Below, piece by piece: positions 61,884 through 64,000 of a stretch of 64,000 nt of DNA. Position 1 is the stretch's first letter, and each line of letters opens with the position of its first letter. The stretch spans positions 186,001 to 250,000 of the forward strand of contig NZ_NGNR01000001.1 of NCBI RefSeq assembly GCF_002198115.1. The letters run 5' to 3'. The stretch comes from Robiginitalea sediminis. Its GTDB lineage: Bacteria; Bacteroidota; Bacteroidia; Flavobacteriales; Flavobacteriaceae. The notes beneath the pieces are model-generated. The model worked only from the letters and a program-made list of their open reading frames with translations, made no database searches and was not told where the DNA came from. The position numbers and the translations under genes are program-made.

Positions 61884-62891
61884 ATGGAACTGGTAACGGG
61901 CGCAACGGGCTTGCTGGGCAGCCACCTCACCCTGGAGTTACTCCGCTCCGGGGCAACCGTCCGGGCGGTATATCGCCATGACGGGCGAAGGGAACAAACC
62001 GTGCAGCGTTGGCTGGATGCAAACCCTGCAAATGCTGCCTTACTTTCCCGCCTGGAATGGGTGCATGGCGATATCCTGGACCTGCCCTTCCTGGAAACCG
62101 CCCTGACCGGGATCCAAACCGTATTCCACTGTGCCGCCCTGGTCAGCTTCGACCCATCCCAGGAGGCGGCCCTGCTGAAAACCAATTGGGAAGGCACGCG
62201 CAACATGGTCAACACGGCCCTGTATGCCAAGGTGGAGGCCTTCTGCCATGTCAGTTCCATTGCCACGGTAGACGGTACGGCCGAAGTCCTTACCGAATCC
62301 GACACCTGGGACCCTGCGCGCACCAACGGGTATGCCACCAGCAAATACCTGGGGGAAATGGAGGTCTGGCGCGGCAGCCAGGAGGGCCTGCAGACTCTTA
62401 TTGTAAACCCGGGGGTCATCTTCGGGCCCGGGAACTGGGATGAGGGGAGCGGGCGCTTCTTTAGCCGCGTTGCCGGCGGCCTTCGGTATTACCCCCCTGG
62501 GGGTACGGGATTTATAGGCCTGGATGACACCGTCCGCTGCATCCTGGCCCTGGTTCAAAAAAAAATGTACCGGCAGCGCTTCCTGCTGGTAAGCGAAAAC
62601 CTTAGCTATCGATCCGTTTTGGTAACCATTGCCCGCAACCTGGGGGTGCGCCCCCCTTCCCGGCCGCTGCACCGGTGGCACCTGGAGTTGTTATGGCGGC
62701 TGGATTGGGCCCGGCATCGCCTCACGGGCAGCCCGCGTCAACTCAGCCGGGGTATGGCCCGCCACATGGGAGGACCTGGCAGATATGGTAATAAAAAAGT
62801 CAGGGAAGCCCTGGGGTACTCTTTTCAACCTATGGAGGAGGTCATAGCGGCCTGCGCAACGGCATTCAAAAAAGACAGGCCCGTAGGCTGA
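61884..62891 (+). CDS. Extended SDR, NAD-dependent epimerase/dehydratase
   Basis: A 335-residue protein. The nucleotide motif TGATGLLGSHL is at residues 5-15 and the active-site motif YATSKYLG at about 152-159, so it should be active. The closest groups are dihydroflavonol-4-reductase-like and sterol-type epimerases; the substrate is unknown. It converges on the DUF4296 gene, whose stop abuts its own. Confidence 0.85.
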   Translation: MELVTGATGLLGSHLTLELLRSGATVRAVYRHDGRREQTVQRWLDANPANAALLSRLEWVHGDILDLPFLETALTGIQTVFHCAALVSFDPSQEAALLKTNWEGTRNMVNTALYAKVEAFCHVSSIATVDGTAEVLTESDTWDPARTNGYATSKYLGEMEVWRGSQEGLQTLIVNPGVIFGPGNWDEGSGRFFSRVAGGLRYYPPGGTGFIGLDDTVRCILALVQKKMYRQRFLLVSENLSYRSVLVTIARNLGVRPPSRPLHRWHLELLWRLDWARHRLTGSPRQLSRGMARHMGGPGRYGNKKVREALGYSFQPMEEVIAACATAFKKDRPVG

Positions 62892-63281
62892 CTACTCCTG
62901 AGGCGGGTTTTCCTCCTGCTGGTCCGAAGCCGACCGGCCACCCCGGATGACCTCCGTAATACTGTCCTTGTATTTCAGGATGCGCGCCTCCAGGGCCTCG
63001 TAAATCTGTTGGTATTCCACCGGGTTGGAAGCATAATAGAGGTCGCTCTGGGCAAACTGGAGACTGTCTATGCCGTACTTCTCATAGATAAAGGGCATAA
63101 CCCGGATATCGTTTTGCTCCAGGACGTTGGGGTAATTCCCCTCGATGGCATCCATGACCGAAAGGTCGAAGAGGATATCGGTCATCTGCGCATTGGGAAT
63201 GAGGTCCTGTGGGGGCTCCATCAGCTTCTCCCCACAGGAAACGAAGATCAATAAGGTCCCTATGGCTATCAGGTATCGCAT
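62892..63281 (-). CDS. DUF4296-family lipoprotein
   Basis: A 129-residue lipoprotein (lipobox IFVSC). The DUF4296 core (IPNAQMTDILFDLSVMDAIEG, then NDIRVMPFIYEKYGID) is visible. The family is common in Bacteroidota and of unknown function. The start overlaps the stop of the dihydroorotase gene (ATGA), which is usual in this phylum and suggests a shared transcript. Confidence 0.85.
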   Translation of the reverse strand: MRYLIAIGTLLIFVSCGEKLMEPPQDLIPNAQMTDILFDLSVMDAIEGNYPNVLEQNDIRVMPFIYEKYGIDSLQFAQSDLYYASNPVEYQQIYEALEARILKYKDSITEVIRGGRSASDQQEENPPQE

Positions 63282-64000
63282 CAGCGGTCGAATTCGAGTC
63301 TCATGGCATGGCTCTCGTCCGAGAGCGTGCCCTGGCTGTAGGCCAGGTGGCCATTGACAAAGGTATGCATTACCCGGGAACGGAAACGCTGTCCCTCAAA
63401 GGGGGACCAGCCGCACTTGTACAGGATGTTGGCGGGTTCCACGGTCCAGGGCAGGTCCGTACGCACGGCCACCAGGTCTGCGTAATACCCCTCCCTGAGG
63501 TAGCCGCGCCTGTCGATGTCGAAGAGAATGGCCGGGTTGTGGCACATTTTTTCCACGAGCCGCTCCACAGGCAGTACCCCGTCCAGGTGCTTTTCCAGCA
63601 GGGCGGGCAACACATGCTGTACCAGTGGCCCTCCGGAGGGGCACTCCAGGTAAGGGTTTGCCTTTTCTTCCAGGGTATGGGGAGCGTGGTCCGTAGCCAG
63701 GACGTCGATGCGGTCGTCCAGGACCGCCTCCCAAAGCGCACTGCGGTCTTCTGCGGTCTTGACCGCGGGATTCCACTTAATGCGGCTGCCCTTGTCCTGG
63801 TAGTCCGCATCGGAGAACCAGAGGTGGTGGACACAGGCTTCGGCTGTAATCTTCTTTTCTGCCAGGGGAATATCGTTGCGCAACAAGGAGGTTTCCACCC
63901 CGGTGGAGAGGTGGAAGACATGCAGGCGGGCCCCGGTTTCCTCAGCCAGGGCAATGGCCCGGCTGGAAGAGAGGTAGCAGGCCTCCGCACTGCGGATGAT
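63281..64000 (-). CDS. pyrC: Dihydroorotase, C-terminal part; N-terminus outside window
   Basis: The last 239 residues are visible and the frame runs open to the right edge; the internal starts should be ignored. VLATDHAPHTLEEKA holds a conserved metal-binding Asp and the substrate loop of class I dihydroorotases, and HLSTG upstream carries another ligand His. The enzyme closes carbamoyl-aspartate to dihydroorotate in pyrimidine synthesis. It shares an ATGA overlap with the DUF4296 gene behind it. Confidence 0.93.
   Translation of the reverse strand: MIRSAEACYLSSSRAIALAEETGARLHVFHLSTGVETSLLRNDIPLAEKKITAEACVHHLWFSDADYQDKGSRIKWNPAVKTAEDRSALWEAVLDDRIDVLATDHAPHTLEEKANPYLECPSGGPLVQHVLPALLEKHLDGVLPVERLVEKMCHNPAILFDIDRRGYLREGYYADLVAVRTDLPWTVEPANILYKCGWSPFEGQRFRSRVMHTFVNGHLAYSQGTLSDESHAMRLEFDR

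Noticed and set aside
1-64000. Prophage, insertion sequence, integron or tRNA gene
   Set aside because: No transposase, integrase, phage structural gene, terminal repeat or cloverleaf-like sequence was recognised on either strand; subtle cases could be missed by eye.

Overview
The window is chromosomal DNA from a Bacteroidota, most likely a high-GC marine Flavobacteriaceae of the Robiginitalea type. The clues are SusC/SusD proteins, type IX secretion (T9SS) sorting domains, a long RnfB, DUF4296 and PycTM-type proteins, TANNTTTG promoter boxes and almost no Shine-Dalgarno sites. The genus is an inference from protein flavour and base composition. I found no rRNA, tRNA, insertion sequence, phage or CRISPR array, so this looks like stable chromosome.

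Layout. (1) 1-8400: a disaccharide-phosphorolysis block on the minus strand (GH65 phosphorylase, beta-phosphoglucomutase, LacI-type regulator) faces a SusC/SusD pair on the plus strand. A 349-bp regulatory gap between them holds a LacI-type palindrome, and SusD is followed by a strong terminator. (2) 8529-19771: three consecutive lipoproteins of about 1,100 residues (FG-GAP/VCBS repeats around an ASPIC/UnbV module), with overlapping start and stop codons, then a lipoprotein vanadium-haloperoxidase-like enzyme. A membrane-anchored GyrI-like protein, a sodium/solute symporter and a propeller-like lipoprotein follow. (3) 23441-31792: a large phosphatase/kinase-like/beta-barrel fusion, an HD-PycTM protein, a GAF protein and a metallophosphoesterase. 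(4) 31924-35913: a GntP permease, RidA, D-threonine-aldolase-like and M19 dipeptidase operon, probably for D-amino-acid or dipeptide use. (5) 35994-38811: a secreted protein and an Ntn-hydrolase acylase.

(6) 39014-54903 is a low-potential electron hub: RseC-like protein and RnfBCDGEA, 2-oxoglutarate:ferredoxin oxidoreductase (KorAB), a 2[4Fe-4S] ferredoxin, pyruvate:ferredoxin oxidoreductase, a [2Fe-2S] ferredoxin, a thioredoxin-reductase-type ferredoxin reductase, and the Fe-S assembly factors Nfu and Mrp. Oxoacid oxidation would reduce ferredoxin, and Rnf would couple ferredoxin:NAD oxidation to ion pumping. (7) 54996-64000 is housekeeping: an alkyltransferase-like protein, LysE exporter, TrmB, a PhoBR-like two-component system, two tiny T9SS-domain proteins, a LuxE-like acyl-activating protein, TyrS, an SDR epimerase, a DUF4296 lipoprotein and the C-terminal part of dihydroorotase.

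The best candidate for an undescribed system is the SusCD, triple FG-GAP/ASPIC and haloperoxidase-like cassette at 3588-19771. The phosphatase/kinase-like/barrel fusion at 23441-27187 is second.
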